A stretch of 64,000 bases of DNA from Hymenobacter sp. CRA2 (GTDB lineage: Bacteria; Bacteroidota; Bacteroidia; Cytophagales; Hymenobacteraceae): contig NZ_MVBC01000003.1 of the NCBI RefSeq assembly GCF_002007105.1, positions 62,001-126,000 on the forward strand. The letters run 5' to 3'. The notes below the pieces were generated by a model. It worked only from the letters and a program-made list of their open reading frames with translations. It did no database searches and was not told the origin of the DNA. Shown here one piece after another: positions 42,329 through 51,904 of this stretch (positions within the stretch are counted from its first letter, which is position 1; each line of letters opens with the position of its first letter). A program made the translations under genes and the position numbers.

Positions 42329-42386
42329 GCCGCTGGCCCGCAAAGCTGATAACTTACGGGCTGCAACCCCGTGGCCCGTCGCGTTC

Positions 42387-43535
42387 ATGTCCGTTTCTAC
42401 CCGCTCCGCTCCCACTACTTCGCGCCCGGCTGCGCCGCCGCTGACGGCCGCCGTACCCTACCTGCCGGCCCTGACGGGGGTGCGGGCCGTGGCCGCCTAC
42501 ATGGTGTATTTGCACCACTTCAATCCCTTTCACGAAGGCCCAGGCCTGAGCGGCTTCCTGTATGATCTAGTGCTGGAGTTCCACGTGGGCGTACCGCTGT
42601 TCTTCGTGCTCAGCGGCTTCCTAATTACGCTTCGCTACGCCGGCACCGAGCAGTGGACGCGCGGCTGGTGGGGCCGCTACCTGCGCAACCGGGTGGCGCG
42701 CATCTACCCCATGTTCTTTCTGCTCACCACGTTCTACTTCGGGGTGCGCTACTTCCAGGAGGGCGTATTTGCCTTTCGCACGTGGCTGTTCAACGTCACG
42801 TTCCTACGCGGCTTTTTCGACGAGTACAAGTACACGGGCATTCCGCAGGGCTGGACGCTGACGGTGGAAGAGTGCTTTTACCTGTTTGCTCCGGTGGCCT
42901 TTGCCCTGCTACGGCGCCGGCCGCGGCTGCTGTGGGCCCTGCCGGTGGCGCTGGTGGCTTTTGGCTCGCTGCTGGTACTCACGCTGGGCCGGCTGGAGCA
43001 CCACGGCCTGTTCGGCAACTTCCGCTTCATGCTGCTCTTTACCTTCTTCGGCCGGGCCGTGGAGTTCTTCGCGGGCATTCAGTTGGCGCTGTGGTTTCGG
43101 CAAGGGCAGCTGCGGGCGCCCCGGTTGCCGGGCCTGCTCACCACCGCGGGCCTGGTGCTGATGGCGGCCGTGGTGCTGGCCCTGGTATGGGTGCGCGGGC
43201 CTTACGCCTACGGGCAGGAACACCCGGTGGGCATTGCGCTCAACAACGTGGCCCTGCCCGCCGGCATTGTGCTGCTGTTTGCGGGCCTGCTCACCGAAGC
43301 CACTTGGCTGCGCGGGCTGCTGAGCACCAAGCTGCTGCAGCTGCTGGGCCGCAGCTCCTACGTGTTCTACCTGATTCACCTGGGGCTGGTGCAGGAGCTG
43401 CTGAAGCAGTACGTCACCACCAGCTCGGCGGGGCTCTTCCTGCTGCTCAACGCGGTGGCCATCGGGCTGTACTACCTGGTGGAGCAGCCGCTGAACCGCT
43501 GGCTGCGGGCCCCTTCGCTGGCCGAACAGGCTTGA
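42387..43535 (+). CDS. Acyltransferase family 3 (OafA/YrhL-like) membrane protein
   Basis: A 382-residue integral membrane acyltransferase with about ten hydrophobic segments. The family core is clear: YLPALTGVRAVAAYMVYLHHF (about 27-47, with the conserved His), FHVGVPLFFVLSGFLITLRY (about 68-88), and RVARIYPMFFLLTTFY (about 103-118). GIPQGWTLTVEECFYLFAPVAF (about 152-173) carries the conserved Glu. Such enzymes add acetyl groups to sugars of envelope polysaccharides or glycolipids; the target is unknown. It ends four bases from the convergent tag stop, with no room for a terminator. Confidence 0.92.
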   Translation: MSVSTRSAPTTSRPAAPPLTAAVPYLPALTGVRAVAAYMVYLHHFNPFHEGPGLSGFLYDLVLEFHVGVPLFFVLSGFLITLRYAGTEQWTRGWWGRYLRNRVARIYPMFFLLTTFYFGVRYFQEGVFAFRTWLFNVTFLRGFFDEYKYTGIPQGWTLTVEECFYLFAPVAFALLRRRPRLLWALPVALVAFGSLLVLTLGRLEHHGLFGNFRFMLLFTFFGRAVEFFAGIQLALWFRQGQLRAPRLPGLLTTAGLVLMAAVVLALVWVRGPYAYGQEHPVGIALNNVALPAGIVLLFAGLLTEATWLRGLLSTKLLQLLGRSSYVFYLIHLGLVQELLKQYVTTSSAGLFLLLNAVAIGLYYLVEQPLNRWLRAPSLAEQA

Positions 43536-43538
43536 TGT

Positions 43539-44144
43539 TTACTGCGTCGGTGGTTGCCACTGCGCCGCCAGCTGCTGGCACTCGGCGTGGCGGGGGCAGG
43601 TGCGCAGGTGGTCGTTGACGAGCCCGGCCGTCTGCATCAGGCTGTAGCAGGTGGCTGGCCCCAGCATGGCGAAGCCCCGCCGCTTCAGGTCCTTGCTCAT
43701 GGCCTCGCTGGCGGGCGTGCGCAGGGGCAGTGGCCCGGCCGCCCGGGCCGCATCCTGCGGGTAGCCGCCCACGAAGGCGTAGAAGAAAGCCAGCAGCGCG
43801 GCATCGGTGCCCAACTCGCGGCGCAGGCGCAGCCAGGCCTGGGCATTCCGCACGGTAGCCTGCAGCTTGCGGCGGTTGCGGATGATGCGCGGATTCTGCA
43901 GCAGCTCGTCCACCTCACCGTCGGTGAAGCGGGCCAGCCGCGCGGGGTCGAAGCCCGCCAGCAGCTCCCGGAACCCCTCGCGCCGGCTCAGCACCACCGG
44001 AAAGTCGAAGCCGATCTGAAACGAGTGCAGCACCAGGTACTCAAACAGGATGGCCGGGTCGCTGACCGGGTCGCCCCACTCATGGTCGTGGAAGGCGCGC
44101 AGCAGCGGGAGCGACTCGGCCCAGGGGCAGCGGGAAAGGGGCAT
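43539..44144 (-). CDS. tag: DNA-3-methyladenine glycosylase I
   Basis: A 201-residue base-excision repair enzyme that removes 3-methyladenine from alkylated DNA. Zinc-binding residues of the Tag family are visible: Cys in SRCPW near the start, His in FHDHEWG (about 18), and His/Cys in VNDHLRTCPRH near the C-terminus (about 175-186). The body has FEYLVLHSFQIGFDF, FVGGYPQ and KRRGFAMLGPATCYSLMQ, the standard Tag signature. I start at the ATG at 44142-44144; a more distal in-frame start adds ten unconserved residues. It converges tightly with the acyltransferase (three bases between stops). Confidence 0.95.
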   Translation of the reverse strand: MPLSRCPWAESLPLLRAFHDHEWGDPVSDPAILFEYLVLHSFQIGFDFPVVLSRREGFRELLAGFDPARLARFTDGEVDELLQNPRIIRNRRKLQATVRNAQAWLRLRRELGTDAALLAFFYAFVGGYPQDAARAAGPLPLRTPASEAMSKDLKRRGFAMLGPATCYSLMQTAGLVNDHLRTCPRHAECQQLAAQWQPPTQ

Positions 44145-44228
44145 GGGTGGGGCGAATAATGCTCTTATCAACAAACGTGGGGTAGCGGCCGACGTTCAGC
44201 GGGGAGCAATTGCAATGTATGTTTAGGT

Positions 44229-45680
44229 ATGCGTCCTTTTCTCCCGCTTCTCGGCGGCAGCCTGCTGGCGGCCGGTTTGCTCAGCGCCTGCCAGTCGCAG
44301 CCCACCGACCAAAGCGCCCCGCCTTCCGCTCCCGCGGCAGCTACCGCTTGCCCGCCCGCGCCCCCGCAATTCCGCGTCAGGCAGCCAGCCTGGGCCCGGC
44401 AGGCCAGCATTTACGAGGTCAACATCCGGCAGTATACGCCGGAGGGCACGTTTCGGGCCTTCGAGGCGCACCTGCCGCGCCTGCAGCAAATGGGTGTGGG
44501 CATTTTGTGGCTGATGCCGGTGTACCCCATCGGGGAGCAAAAGCGCAAAGGCACGCTCGGCAGCTACTACTCGGTGCGCGACTACCGCGCCGTGAACCCC
44601 GAAATGGGCAGCCTGGACGACCTGCGGCACCTGGTAGCCGAAGCGCACCGGCGCGGCATGCACGTCATCCTCGACTGGGTGGCCAACCACACCAGCTGGG
44701 ACAGTAAGCTGGCGCGGGAACACCCGGAGTGGTTTACCAAGGACGCGCAGGGCCGCTTCGTGGCGCCGGTGGCCGACTGGCAGGACGTTATCGACCTGGA
44801 TTTCAGCCGACCGGAGCTGCGCCACTACATGACGGAAAGTCTGGTGTACTGGGTGCGCGAGGCCGACGTGGATGGCTTCCGCTGCGACGTGGCCGGCTTG
44901 GTGCCTACCGAGTTCTGGAACGACTCGCGCGCCGCACTGGAGCAAATCAAGCCGGTGTTTATGCTGGCCGAATGGGACGAGCTGCACGAGCCGCCCTTTC
45001 TCAAGGCCGGCGAGTTCACCCCCAACACCCACTTGCTCGAAAAGGCCTTCGACGCCACCTACGCCCTGCGCCTGCGCTACCTGCTCGACAGCATCAGCCG
45101 CGGCCAGCAGCCCGTAGCGGCTATCGATACGTATTTGCAGGCCGAGCGCCGCAAGTACCCGCCCACGGCCTACCTGATGAACTTTACCTCTTCGCACGAC
45201 ATGAACAGCTGGAGCGGCACCGAGTACGAACGACTCGGGCCCGACGTGCAGGCCCAGGCCGTACTGACGGCCCTGCTGCCGGGCATCCCGATGGTGTATT
45301 CGGGGCAGGAAGCGGCGCTGCAGAAGCGGCTGAAGTTTTTCGACAAGGACCCGATTCCGTGGAATGGCTACCCGCTGCAGGACTTTTACACCCGCCTGCT
45401 GCAGCTCAAGCGCCGCCACCCCGCCCTGCGCAACGGCGACATCAACAGCCGCTTCCGCCGCCTGCCCTGCGGCCCCGCGCAGTACGCCTTCGTGCGCGAG
45501 CAGGGCACCGCGGCCGTGCTGGCAGTGGTCAATATTGCCGCCGAACCAACCACGCTGGAGGCAGGTGAAGCCGGCACGTGGCAGGATGTATTCAGCGGCG
45601 AAACCCTGACGCTCGACGCGGCCGCGCAGCTAAGTGTGCCGGCGCACGGCTGGCGGGTGTTGGAGCGTAATCCGCAGTAG
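44229..45680 (+). CDS. Alpha-amylase family (GH13) lipoprotein
   Basis: A 483-residue surface or periplasmic amylase with lipobox LLSAC (Cys21). The barrel begins ASIYEVNIRQYTPEGTF (about 58-75). Catalytic residues are visible in DGFRCDVAG (nucleophile Asp, about 219), MLAEWDE (Glu, about 246) and SSHDMNSW (Asp, about 323); IPMVYSGQE follows. It would cut alpha-1,4-glucan chains into oligosaccharides outside the inner membrane, upstream of cytoplasmic GH31 activity. It has no SusCD partners nearby. Expression is from its own upstream region, which is divergent from tag. It converges on the D-aminoacylase-like gene; I see no strong hairpin between them. Confidence 0.92.
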   Translation: MRPFLPLLGGSLLAAGLLSACQSQPTDQSAPPSAPAAATACPPAPPQFRVRQPAWARQASIYEVNIRQYTPEGTFRAFEAHLPRLQQMGVGILWLMPVYPIGEQKRKGTLGSYYSVRDYRAVNPEMGSLDDLRHLVAEAHRRGMHVILDWVANHTSWDSKLAREHPEWFTKDAQGRFVAPVADWQDVIDLDFSRPELRHYMTESLVYWVREADVDGFRCDVAGLVPTEFWNDSRAALEQIKPVFMLAEWDELHEPPFLKAGEFTPNTHLLEKAFDATYALRLRYLLDSISRGQQPVAAIDTYLQAERRKYPPTAYLMNFTSSHDMNSWSGTEYERLGPDVQAQAVLTALLPGIPMVYSGQEAALQKRLKFFDKDPIPWNGYPLQDFYTRLLQLKRRHPALRNGDINSRFRRLPCGPAQYAFVREQGTAAVLAVVNIAAEPTTLEAGEAGTWQDVFSGETLTLDAAAQLSVPAHGWRVLERNPQ

Positions 45681-45804
45681 CAGCCCGGCCACTGCCGGCA
45701 GATGAACCGTTCAACGATAAAGGTCCTACGACTTTGGAGTAGCAGAGCCACTGCCATCCATTCCATTGCTGACATCTGGCCTTCCCTCGCCGCGGAGAGG
45801 CGTC

Positions 45805-47397
45805 CTATTGCCGCCCCGGCCCGTAAAGCACCTGCCCGGCGCGGCGGCCCAGGTGGCGGCCTTCGCTGAGCGTCATACGCCCATTGACCAGCACGTAGCG
45901 CATGCCGGCGCTGTACTGGTGCGGCCGCTCGTAGGTGGACCTATCCTGCACCTTGTCGGGGTCGAACACAACGATGTCGGCCACCATGCCGGGGCGCAGC
46001 AGGCCGCGGTCGGCGAAGCCGAAGGTCTGGGCGGGCAAGGAGGTCATGCGGCGCACGGCTTCTTCCAGGCTGAGCACGTGCAGCTCGCGCACGTAACGGC
46101 CGAGCACGCGGGCGTTGGAGCCGTAGCCGCGCGGGTGCGGCACACCTTCCTGCCACACCCGGATGCTGGCGTCGGAGGCCACCATGTTGAAGGGGTAGCG
46201 CATGATCTGCTGCACGTCGTCTTCGCTCATGACGTGAAACACGGCGCCGGGGTCGTGCTGCAGCACCAGGTCGAGCACGGTGCCGGCCTCGGCGCGGGCG
46301 GTATGCTTGCGGCCGAGCTTCTGGTTGATCTGCTCCACGCTCAGGCCGTTGTAGCTGGTATCGGGCGGAAAGCTGGTGACTACGGCGTAGTCGAAGTGGC
46401 GCTGCTTGCGCGCCTTGAGGCGGCGCAGCATGCTGGCTTCCACGGCAGCGCGCACGGCCGGGCGGCCCAGGCGGGCGCGCAGCGAGTCGCGGCCATCGGC
46501 CTGCACGTCGTCGGGCAGCAGGGTGCTCAGCGAAGTGGAGCTGGCCGTGTAGGGATATTGGTCGATGGTGACTTCCTGACCGCTCAGGCGCGCTTCCTTC
46601 ACCAGCCCCAGGGTGCGGTCGGTGCGGCCCCAGTTCTGCGGTCCGCCGATCTTGAAGTGCGAAATTTCGACCGGCAGCCCGCCTTCCCGGCCTACGCGCA
46701 GGGCTTCGCGGATGGCCGCTTCCACGCTGTCCGACTCGCTACGCATGTGGGTGGCGTAGAGGCCGTGGTAGCGGCCAGCCACCCGCGCCAGGCGCACCAG
46801 CTCGGGCGTGCGCGAGTAGGTGCCGGGAATGTAAATCAGCCCCGACGACAAGCCCACCGCCCCGGCCCGCATGGCCTGCTCCACCAGCTGCTCCATGCGT
46901 TGCAGCTCGGCTTCGGTGGGCTGGCGGTTGGCACGGCCCAGCACGGCCTTGCGCACGTTGCCGTGGCCGATGAGCGAGGCCACGTTCACCGACAGCCGCG
47001 CGCTGTCGAGCACCTGGAAGTAGCGGCCGAGGTCGAGGCGCGAGGAACCGCAGTTGCCAGTCACCACCGTTGTCACGCCGTCGTAGATGAAGTTATCGGC
47101 CGTGGGCTGGCGCAGCTCGTCGTCCTCGATGTGGGTGTGCACGTCGATAAAGCCGGGCGCCACTACGCAACCGCGGGCGTCAAGCACGGTGTCGGCGGGG
47201 TAGTCGGTAGGCAGGCGGCCTACGGCCAGGATGCGGCCGGCGCGCACGGCCACGTCGCCGTAAAACCAGGAGTTGCCGGTGCCGTCGAGCACGCGGCCGT
47301 TGCGGATGAGCACGTCGGCACGGGGCTGCTGGGCGGCGGTGGTCAGGGTGGTGCCCAGCAGTAACACTAGCGGCCATAGCCGCCGAAAAATCGTCAT
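45805..47397 (-). CDS. N-acyl-D-amino-acid deacylase-like amidohydrolase
   Basis: A 530-residue exported amidohydrolase (signal peptide MTIFRRLWPLVLLLGTTLTTAA) with the D-aminoacylase architecture. Metal and active-site motifs are IDVHTHIEDD (about 93-102), TGNCGSS with the conserved Cys (about 113-119), EISHFKIGG (about 245), YATHMRSE (about 210), and VASDAS (about 400). The family hydrolyses N-acyl-D-amino acids or acyl peptides to free D-amino acids. Substrate choice is not visible. Its place next to ggt-type and cell-wall peptidases suggests peptide scavenging. Confidence 0.92.
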   Translation of the reverse strand: MTIFRRLWPLVLLLGTTLTTAAQQPRADVLIRNGRVLDGTGNSWFYGDVAVRAGRILAVGRLPTDYPADTVLDARGCVVAPGFIDVHTHIEDDELRQPTADNFIYDGVTTVVTGNCGSSRLDLGRYFQVLDSARLSVNVASLIGHGNVRKAVLGRANRQPTEAELQRMEQLVEQAMRAGAVGLSSGLIYIPGTYSRTPELVRLARVAGRYHGLYATHMRSESDSVEAAIREALRVGREGGLPVEISHFKIGGPQNWGRTDRTLGLVKEARLSGQEVTIDQYPYTASSTSLSTLLPDDVQADGRDSLRARLGRPAVRAAVEASMLRRLKARKQRHFDYAVVTSFPPDTSYNGLSVEQINQKLGRKHTARAEAGTVLDLVLQHDPGAVFHVMSEDDVQQIMRYPFNMVASDASIRVWQEGVPHPRGYGSNARVLGRYVRELHVLSLEEAVRRMTSLPAQTFGFADRGLLRPGMVADIVVFDPDKVQDRSTYERPHQYSAGMRYVLVNGRMTLSEGRHLGRRAGQVLYGPGRQ

Positions 47398-47481
47398 AAG
47401 CGAAAGTTGTGATTTGCCCCGGACTTTGGTGCGGTTCGCCGCAAGCTGCCTTGGGGCTACGCCATGTTTGCGCCGCCGGGG

Positions 47482-48804
47482 TTACTTAGCGTCGGTCGAA
47501 AAGTCAATCAGGAAAGGCTGCAAGGGTCGCCCGTCGCGGCTCCGAAACCCTTCGCCGACCACCAACTGATAACGCCGGTTCGGCTGGGGCGCGTCAATCT
47601 CAAACGTTGCGGAGGTGTAATCGTCGGAAAAGCCGAGGAGCTTTTTGATGCGCATCAGGTGGTCCCGGCCCAGGGGCCCCAGCTCGAAGTTGCGGTAGGC
47701 CGGGTCCATCGGGCTGGAAAAAGTGAGGGTGAGTGTAGCCGTCCCGGCCCCGGCCGCTGGGCCTGCCGCACGGGCAAAGCGCAGGACGCGGGGCCGGCTG
47801 GCCTGAAAGGCGTCGTATAGTTGGGCGGTTGGCTGCGCGAAATAGCCGGCCTGGTCCACGAAAGCGCGCAAGGCGGCCTCGTCGTTGTAGTCCAGCTCAA
47901 TCATCGCCTTGAGGGCCGCTTGCTTGTCGGCAGCCCGCTGGTAATACAGCTCGCAGATAGCGTAGCCGACGTAGTAGCCCAGGTCACGGCTGTTGTCGAA
48001 CTCGTTCGGGGCGTTGCTGTACAGCCAGAAGCCGGCAAACGGGTTGAACATGTGCCCCGCAAACCGCTGCCGAATGGCGTCGGCGTGGGCGCGGCCGTAG
48101 TGCATGGCAGGCAGAGTCGAAGGCTGCCCGGTGGCCGTCACGGCCGCAAATTCGGCTACGCCCTCCAGCACACTCTGCGCCAATAGCGTAGTGCCGACGG
48201 TGGTCTTTTGCTGGGTATGCACGTACTCGTGCACCACGGTAAAGAGTACGTCTGCGTCCGTTTTGGTCTTGAAATGCGCCGGCAGGTGCGCCAGCTCCGG
48301 ACCAAATTCGGTGGTCGGCGTGGCGGGGGTAGCTAAGGCCGTTTCGCTGCCAACCAGCACCATACGACCCTGGCTGGTACCGCCCGAGCGCAGCGCCCCT
48401 ACTGTGAAATAGACGGTGGCGGGCCTGGCCTCGGGGTACAGCCGCTGCAGCTTGCGGATTTCTCTGCCGGCCTGGCGGGCCAGCTGGTTTGCGCGGCCGG
48501 TGTTCTGGCGCATCGCCTGCCAAAACCGCGGGTACCGGCGGATGGCCTCGAGGTACGATTGGGCGGTATAGTCCCGCACCTCCATCAGGGCTTTCAGGCC
48601 TGGGGAGCCCCGCTGAATAAACAGGCTGTTGAGGTAGGCGTACTGCTGGGCGCTGTCCTGGGTCGCGGTGATTTTATCGTAGGCTTGCCAGAAGTGGTCG
48701 ATGTCGGACGTGACGAATTGGGATTTGGCCTGCCCCCGGACTTCAGCCCACCCGAGCAGAAGCAGCAAAACAAGTCGGATGGTGTTCAGCGAAGTCTTGG
48801 GCAT
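47482..48804 (-). CDS. Exported HExxH protein, putative zinc metallopeptidase
   Basis: A 440-residue protein with a signal peptide (MPKTSLNTIRLVLLLLLGWAEVRGQ). A zinc-binding helix VVHEYVHTQQK (HExxH, about 183-193) is followed at LEGVAEF (about 213-219) by a Glu that could be the third ligand, giving a gluzincin-like layout (compare DUF2268). The C-terminal part (about 350-440) is a beta-rich, Ig-like domain with LTFSSPMDP. I do not recognise a characterised subfamily. Peptidase activity is inferred from the motif only. Divergent from the aldo/keto reductase. Confidence 0.75.
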   Translation of the reverse strand: MPKTSLNTIRLVLLLLLGWAEVRGQAKSQFVTSDIDHFWQAYDKITATQDSAQQYAYLNSLFIQRGSPGLKALMEVRDYTAQSYLEAIRRYPRFWQAMRQNTGRANQLARQAGREIRKLQRLYPEARPATVYFTVGALRSGGTSQGRMVLVGSETALATPATPTTEFGPELAHLPAHFKTKTDADVLFTVVHEYVHTQQKTTVGTTLLAQSVLEGVAEFAAVTATGQPSTLPAMHYGRAHADAIRQRFAGHMFNPFAGFWLYSNAPNEFDNSRDLGYYVGYAICELYYQRAADKQAALKAMIELDYNDEAALRAFVDQAGYFAQPTAQLYDAFQASRPRVLRFARAAGPAAGAGTATLTLTFSSPMDPAYRNFELGPLGRDHLMRIKKLLGFSDDYTSATFEIDAPQPNRRYQLVVGEGFRSRDGRPLQPFLIDFSTDAK

Positions 48805-49170
48805 GATGAAGCGGCGGAATAAGCGCGTTTACCTAGTTGCGTGGCAGCTCGAATATAGGCTATTGCGGGCCTCCCCCCACCTGGCGTTGGCCACCAGCCC
48901 GGCGCCCGAATCAGTCGCCGCTGACTCTCTGTCAAGCAGTTTACCCCCTACACCATGGTCTTACCAAGCCGGCATGTGCCTCTAGTTTCAGTTACTTAAA
49001 GATTACTACGGAGTGCTGACAGCCACCCGGGCCGCGGCGCAGCCATTGCCCCGCAGGCTCCCCGTCGCGTCGATACCTGGGTTTCGGCGGCAACGCCTTC
49101 CAGTAGCCTTTACAGCTAAACCCTGGGCTATCAACCGCAGTTATACAAGCTATTCCATCAACTCCGAATC
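48805..49170. other. Divergent intergenic region, 366 bases
   Basis: This gap separates the HExxH-protein gene (minus) and the aldo/keto reductase gene (plus). The stretch around 48930-49020 is less GC-rich than the flanks and may include promoters, but no TAnnTTTG/TTG pair is convincing. Short open frames here have no recognisable content. No strong hairpin or repeat seen. Confidence 0.5.
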
Positions 49171-50124
49171 ATGCAACAACGTGAACTGGGCCGCTCCGGC
49201 CTGCGCATCGCGCCGCTCGTGCTGGGCGGCAACGTATTCGGCTGGACGGCCGACGAAGCCACTTCCTTTCAGATCCTTGACGCCTTCGTGGCCGGCGGGG
49301 GCAACGCCATCGACACGGCGGACGGCTACTCCGTGTGGGTGCCGGGCCACGTGGGCGGCGAGTCCGAAACCATCATCGGCAAGTGGCTGAGCCGCCGCGG
49401 CCGCCGCGACGACGTCATCATCGCCACCAAGGTGGGCTGGGAAGTCAACGCCGAAAACAAGGGCCTGAAAAAGGACTACATCCTGCGCGCCGTGGAAGGC
49501 TCCCTGAAGCGCCTGCAAACCGACTACATCGACCTGTACCAGTCGCACAAGGACGACGAGACCGTGTCGGTGCAGGAGCCCCTGGAAGCTTACCAGCAGC
49601 TGATCAAGGAAGGCAAGGTGCGCGCCATTGGGGCCTCCAACTTCTCGGCCGAGCGCCTGGGCCAGGCCCTGCAGGCCAGCGAGCAGCACGGCCTGCCCCG
49701 CTACGAAACCCTGCAGCCGCTCTACAACCTCTACGACCGCGCCGACTTCGAAAAAGAGCTGCTGCCGGTGGTGCAGCAGTACGGCCTCGGCGTGATTCCC
49801 TACTACGGCCTGGCGGCGGGCTTCCTCACCGGCAAGTACCGCACGGAAGCCGACCTGCAGAAAAGCGCCCGCGGCGGGGGCGTAGGCAGCAAGTACCTGA
49901 ACGAGCGCGGCCTGCGCATTATCGCCGCCCTCGACGAGGTAGTGGCTCAGCATTCCGGCGCCACCCTGGCTCAGGTAGCCCTGGCCTGGATTATGGCCCA
50001 ACCCGGCCTGACGGCGCCTATTGCCTCGGCTACCAGCGCCCAGCAGGTAGAGGAACTGCTGCCCGCCCTGCAGCTCACGCTCAGCCCGGCCGAGCTGGAC
50101 CGGCTAAACCAAGCCAGCGCCTAG
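49171..50124 (+). CDS. Aldo/keto reductase
   Basis: A 317-residue NADPH-dependent oxidoreductase of the AKR superfamily (YghZ/Tas-like). LGRSGLRIAPLVLGG starts the protein, AIDTADGYSVW (about 46-56) carries the catalytic Asp/Tyr, IATKVGWEV the Lys (about 86), and IDLYQSHKDD the His (about 125). The cofactor-binding GASNFSAERL and LAWIMAQPGLTAPIASA blocks are present. It reduces carbonyl compounds; the substrate is unknown. A 27-base inverted repeat follows the gene. Confidence 0.93.
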   Translation: MQQRELGRSGLRIAPLVLGGNVFGWTADEATSFQILDAFVAGGGNAIDTADGYSVWVPGHVGGESETIIGKWLSRRGRRDDVIIATKVGWEVNAENKGLKKDYILRAVEGSLKRLQTDYIDLYQSHKDDETVSVQEPLEAYQQLIKEGKVRAIGASNFSAERLGQALQASEQHGLPRYETLQPLYNLYDRADFEKELLPVVQQYGLGVIPYYGLAAGFLTGKYRTEADLQKSARGGGVGSKYLNERGLRIIAALDEVVAQHSGATLAQVALAWIMAQPGLTAPIASATSAQQVEELLPALQLTLSPAELDRLNQASA

Positions 50125-50143
50125 CCCCGGTGCTCAGCCCGCA

Positions 50144-50199
50144 AACCCAAATAAAGCGCCCCGGCCGTGAACTCACGGCCGGGGCGCTTTATTTGGGTT
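50144..50199. terminator. Perfect 27-base inverted repeat, bidirectional terminator
   Basis: Arms 50144-50170 and 50173-50199 are perfectly complementary with two bases between them (effective loop GAACTC). The stem has a GC core CGCCCCGGCCGTG and AT-rich ends (AAATAAAG/CTTTATTT). It sits between converging genes (stops at 50124 and 50291). Confidence 0.8.
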
Positions 50200-50290
50200 G
50201 ATGGGCAAGGGAAAGAGTGGAGCTAAAGTTTCGGCTGCACCACACGTAGCGCGTCAGCGCCAGCAATGTGGCTCGGGGTGCCGGCTAGTC

Positions 50291-50722
50291 TTACTCTTCC
50301 AGCAGCCAGCGGGCGGCTTCGTGTTCGTTGTCGAAATTGCTGACAGCGAGTGGCACGTGGGCAATCTGCGTCACTATCTGATTAGTGGCCAGCCGGTTGA
50401 ACACGTTAAACGCTTGAATTACGGCCCCGCGGTTGTAGCCGTAGTCGCGTACGGTGCCGGGCACCCACACATCGGCCAGCCAGCGCTGCACGGCGGGTGA
50501 AACCGGCGGCATATGGCGGTGGTCCGAGAGGATGCGGGTGCACTTGTACTGGCCCAGGGCTTGTGCGGTAGCCTCGTAAAGCGCTTTCACGTCGGCGTCG
50601 CGGGCTTGCTTGCGGCTCCAGGCGAGATGCAGGTAACCGGCCTCCTGGTGGTAGACACAGCCGGCGGCATTTTCAAACAACAGCGTACCCGGGGTGGAAG
50701 GGTCGTGTGAAGTCATAGGCAT
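50291..50722 (-). CDS. STAS/SpoIIAA-like protein, unknown function
   Basis: A 143-residue soluble protein (ATG at 50720-50722, or 50716). The layout is beta-alpha: LLFENAAGCVYHQEAGYLHLAW, then TRILSDHRHMPPVSP, then a helical stretch and NFDNEHEAARWLLEE at the end. It resembles the SpoIIAA-like/STAS domains common in Cytophagales single-gene proteins. No catalytic motif seen. It is divergent from the first acetylesterase gene (245-base gap). Confidence 0.65.
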   Translation of the reverse strand: MPMTSHDPSTPGTLLFENAAGCVYHQEAGYLHLAWSRKQARDADVKALYEATAQALGQYKCTRILSDHRHMPPVSPAVQRWLADVWVPGTVRDYGYNRGAVIQAFNVFNRLATNQIVTQIAHVPLAVSNFDNEHEAARWLLEE

Positions 50723-50967
50723 TGGTGAGAGGTACGAAGGTAGTATACGGGGACGTAGCGCTTCTACTCCTACGTGTTGGCAGTGGCTTTTTTCCGGCAA
50801 CGTTCCCGATAACGATTGCGCAGAAAAAACCCGGGGCCGGCTTGCTACCCGCGCGCGAAACCTGCAACTATCGGCTGGTGAGTGAAATGCCCCGGCGTCG
50901 ATCCGTTGCCCACAGGCACAGAATTGGCGTCGTGGGCTGCTTGCATTTCCCACTTTCTGGTTTGCGT

Positions 50968-51744
50968 ATGCGTTTTTCTCTGGTTGCCGGCGCCCTGCTG
51001 CTGGGGCTGCTGGCGGCGTTCCGCCCCGCCCCGGCCCCCATCAAAGTCTACCTCGTCGGCGACTCCACCATGTCGGTCAAAGAGGTAAAGGCTTACCCCG
51101 AAACCGGTTGGGGCATGCCCTTCGCGGTATTCTTTGATGAAACCGTGACCGTGGACAACCGCGCCCAGAACGGACGCAGCACCAAGAGCTTTATCAGCGA
51201 AAACCGCTGGCAGTCGGTGTACGACGTGCTACGGCCTGGCGACTACGTGCTCATCCAGTTCGGCCACAACGACGAGGTGCCCACCAAGAAGACGTACACC
51301 ACCGAAACCGAGTTTCAGCAGAACCTGTTGCGCTTCGTGCAGGAAACGCGGGCCAAAAAAGCCGCGCCGGTGCTCATCACGCCGGTGGCCCGCCGTAAGT
51401 TCGACGCCGCCGGCAAGGTGGAAGACACCCACGCGGCCTACGCCGAGCTGGTGCGCAAAGTGGCCCGCGCCAACAACGTGCCGCTCATCGACCTGAGCCA
51501 GACCAGCATGGCGCTGCTCCAGCAGTTCGGAGTGGAAAACTCCCGGCTGCTCTACAACCAGTTGGCTCCCGGCGAGCATCCCAATTACCCCGACGGCCGC
51601 GACGACAACACGCACTTCTCGGAGCTGGGCGCCCGCCGCATGGCCGAGCTGGTGCTGGCCGACATCCGCGCGCTGAAGCTGGATTTGGCCGAGCGCATCG
51701 TGAAGCGCGAGGTGAAAAAGACGGTGGACGCGCAGGCCCGGTAA
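50968..51744 (+). CDS. Rhamnogalacturonan acetylesterase-like SGNH hydrolase (CE12), copy 1
   Basis: A 258-residue exported esterase from the ATG at 50968 (signal MRFSLVAGALLLGLLAAFRP). SGNH blocks are visible: VGDSTMS with the nucleophile Ser (about 32), VDNRAQNGRST (about 66-76), IQFGHNDE (about 95-102), and the C-terminal catalytic DNTHFSELG (about 213-221). The family removes acetyl groups from rhamnogalacturonan I of pectin. It is the first of four pectin-esterase genes reading plus (50968-54692). Confidence 0.92.
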   Translation: MRFSLVAGALLLGLLAAFRPAPAPIKVYLVGDSTMSVKEVKAYPETGWGMPFAVFFDETVTVDNRAQNGRSTKSFISENRWQSVYDVLRPGDYVLIQFGHNDEVPTKKTYTTETEFQQNLLRFVQETRAKKAAPVLITPVARRKFDAAGKVEDTHAAYAELVRKVARANNVPLIDLSQTSMALLQQFGVENSRLLYNQLAPGEHPNYPDGRDDNTHFSELGARRMAELVLADIRALKLDLAERIVKREVKKTVDAQAR

Positions 51745-51904
51745 GTTCTTCCGTCAGTCACACTGAGCCGCAAGCCAATTGTTGGTCTCTGAGCTTGCGA
51801 AGGACCTTCTCACACCGGATAGGTAACTCCCTGACGTCGACTGTTCTCGCGTAGTAAAGCCCTTTGGCTGCGCGGTACGCCAGAGGCAGGATGACCGTTT
51901 CGTA
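51745..51904. repeat. Intergenic segment with dispersed-repeat text
   Basis: The gap between the two acetylesterase genes contains CTGAGCTTGCGAAGGACC (from 51789) and a distant AGGATGACC at 51889, a layout often seen in short dispersed palindromes of Bacteroidota. No obvious hairpin terminator. It separates two paralogous genes and may mark their duplication or an insertion. Confidence 0.4.
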
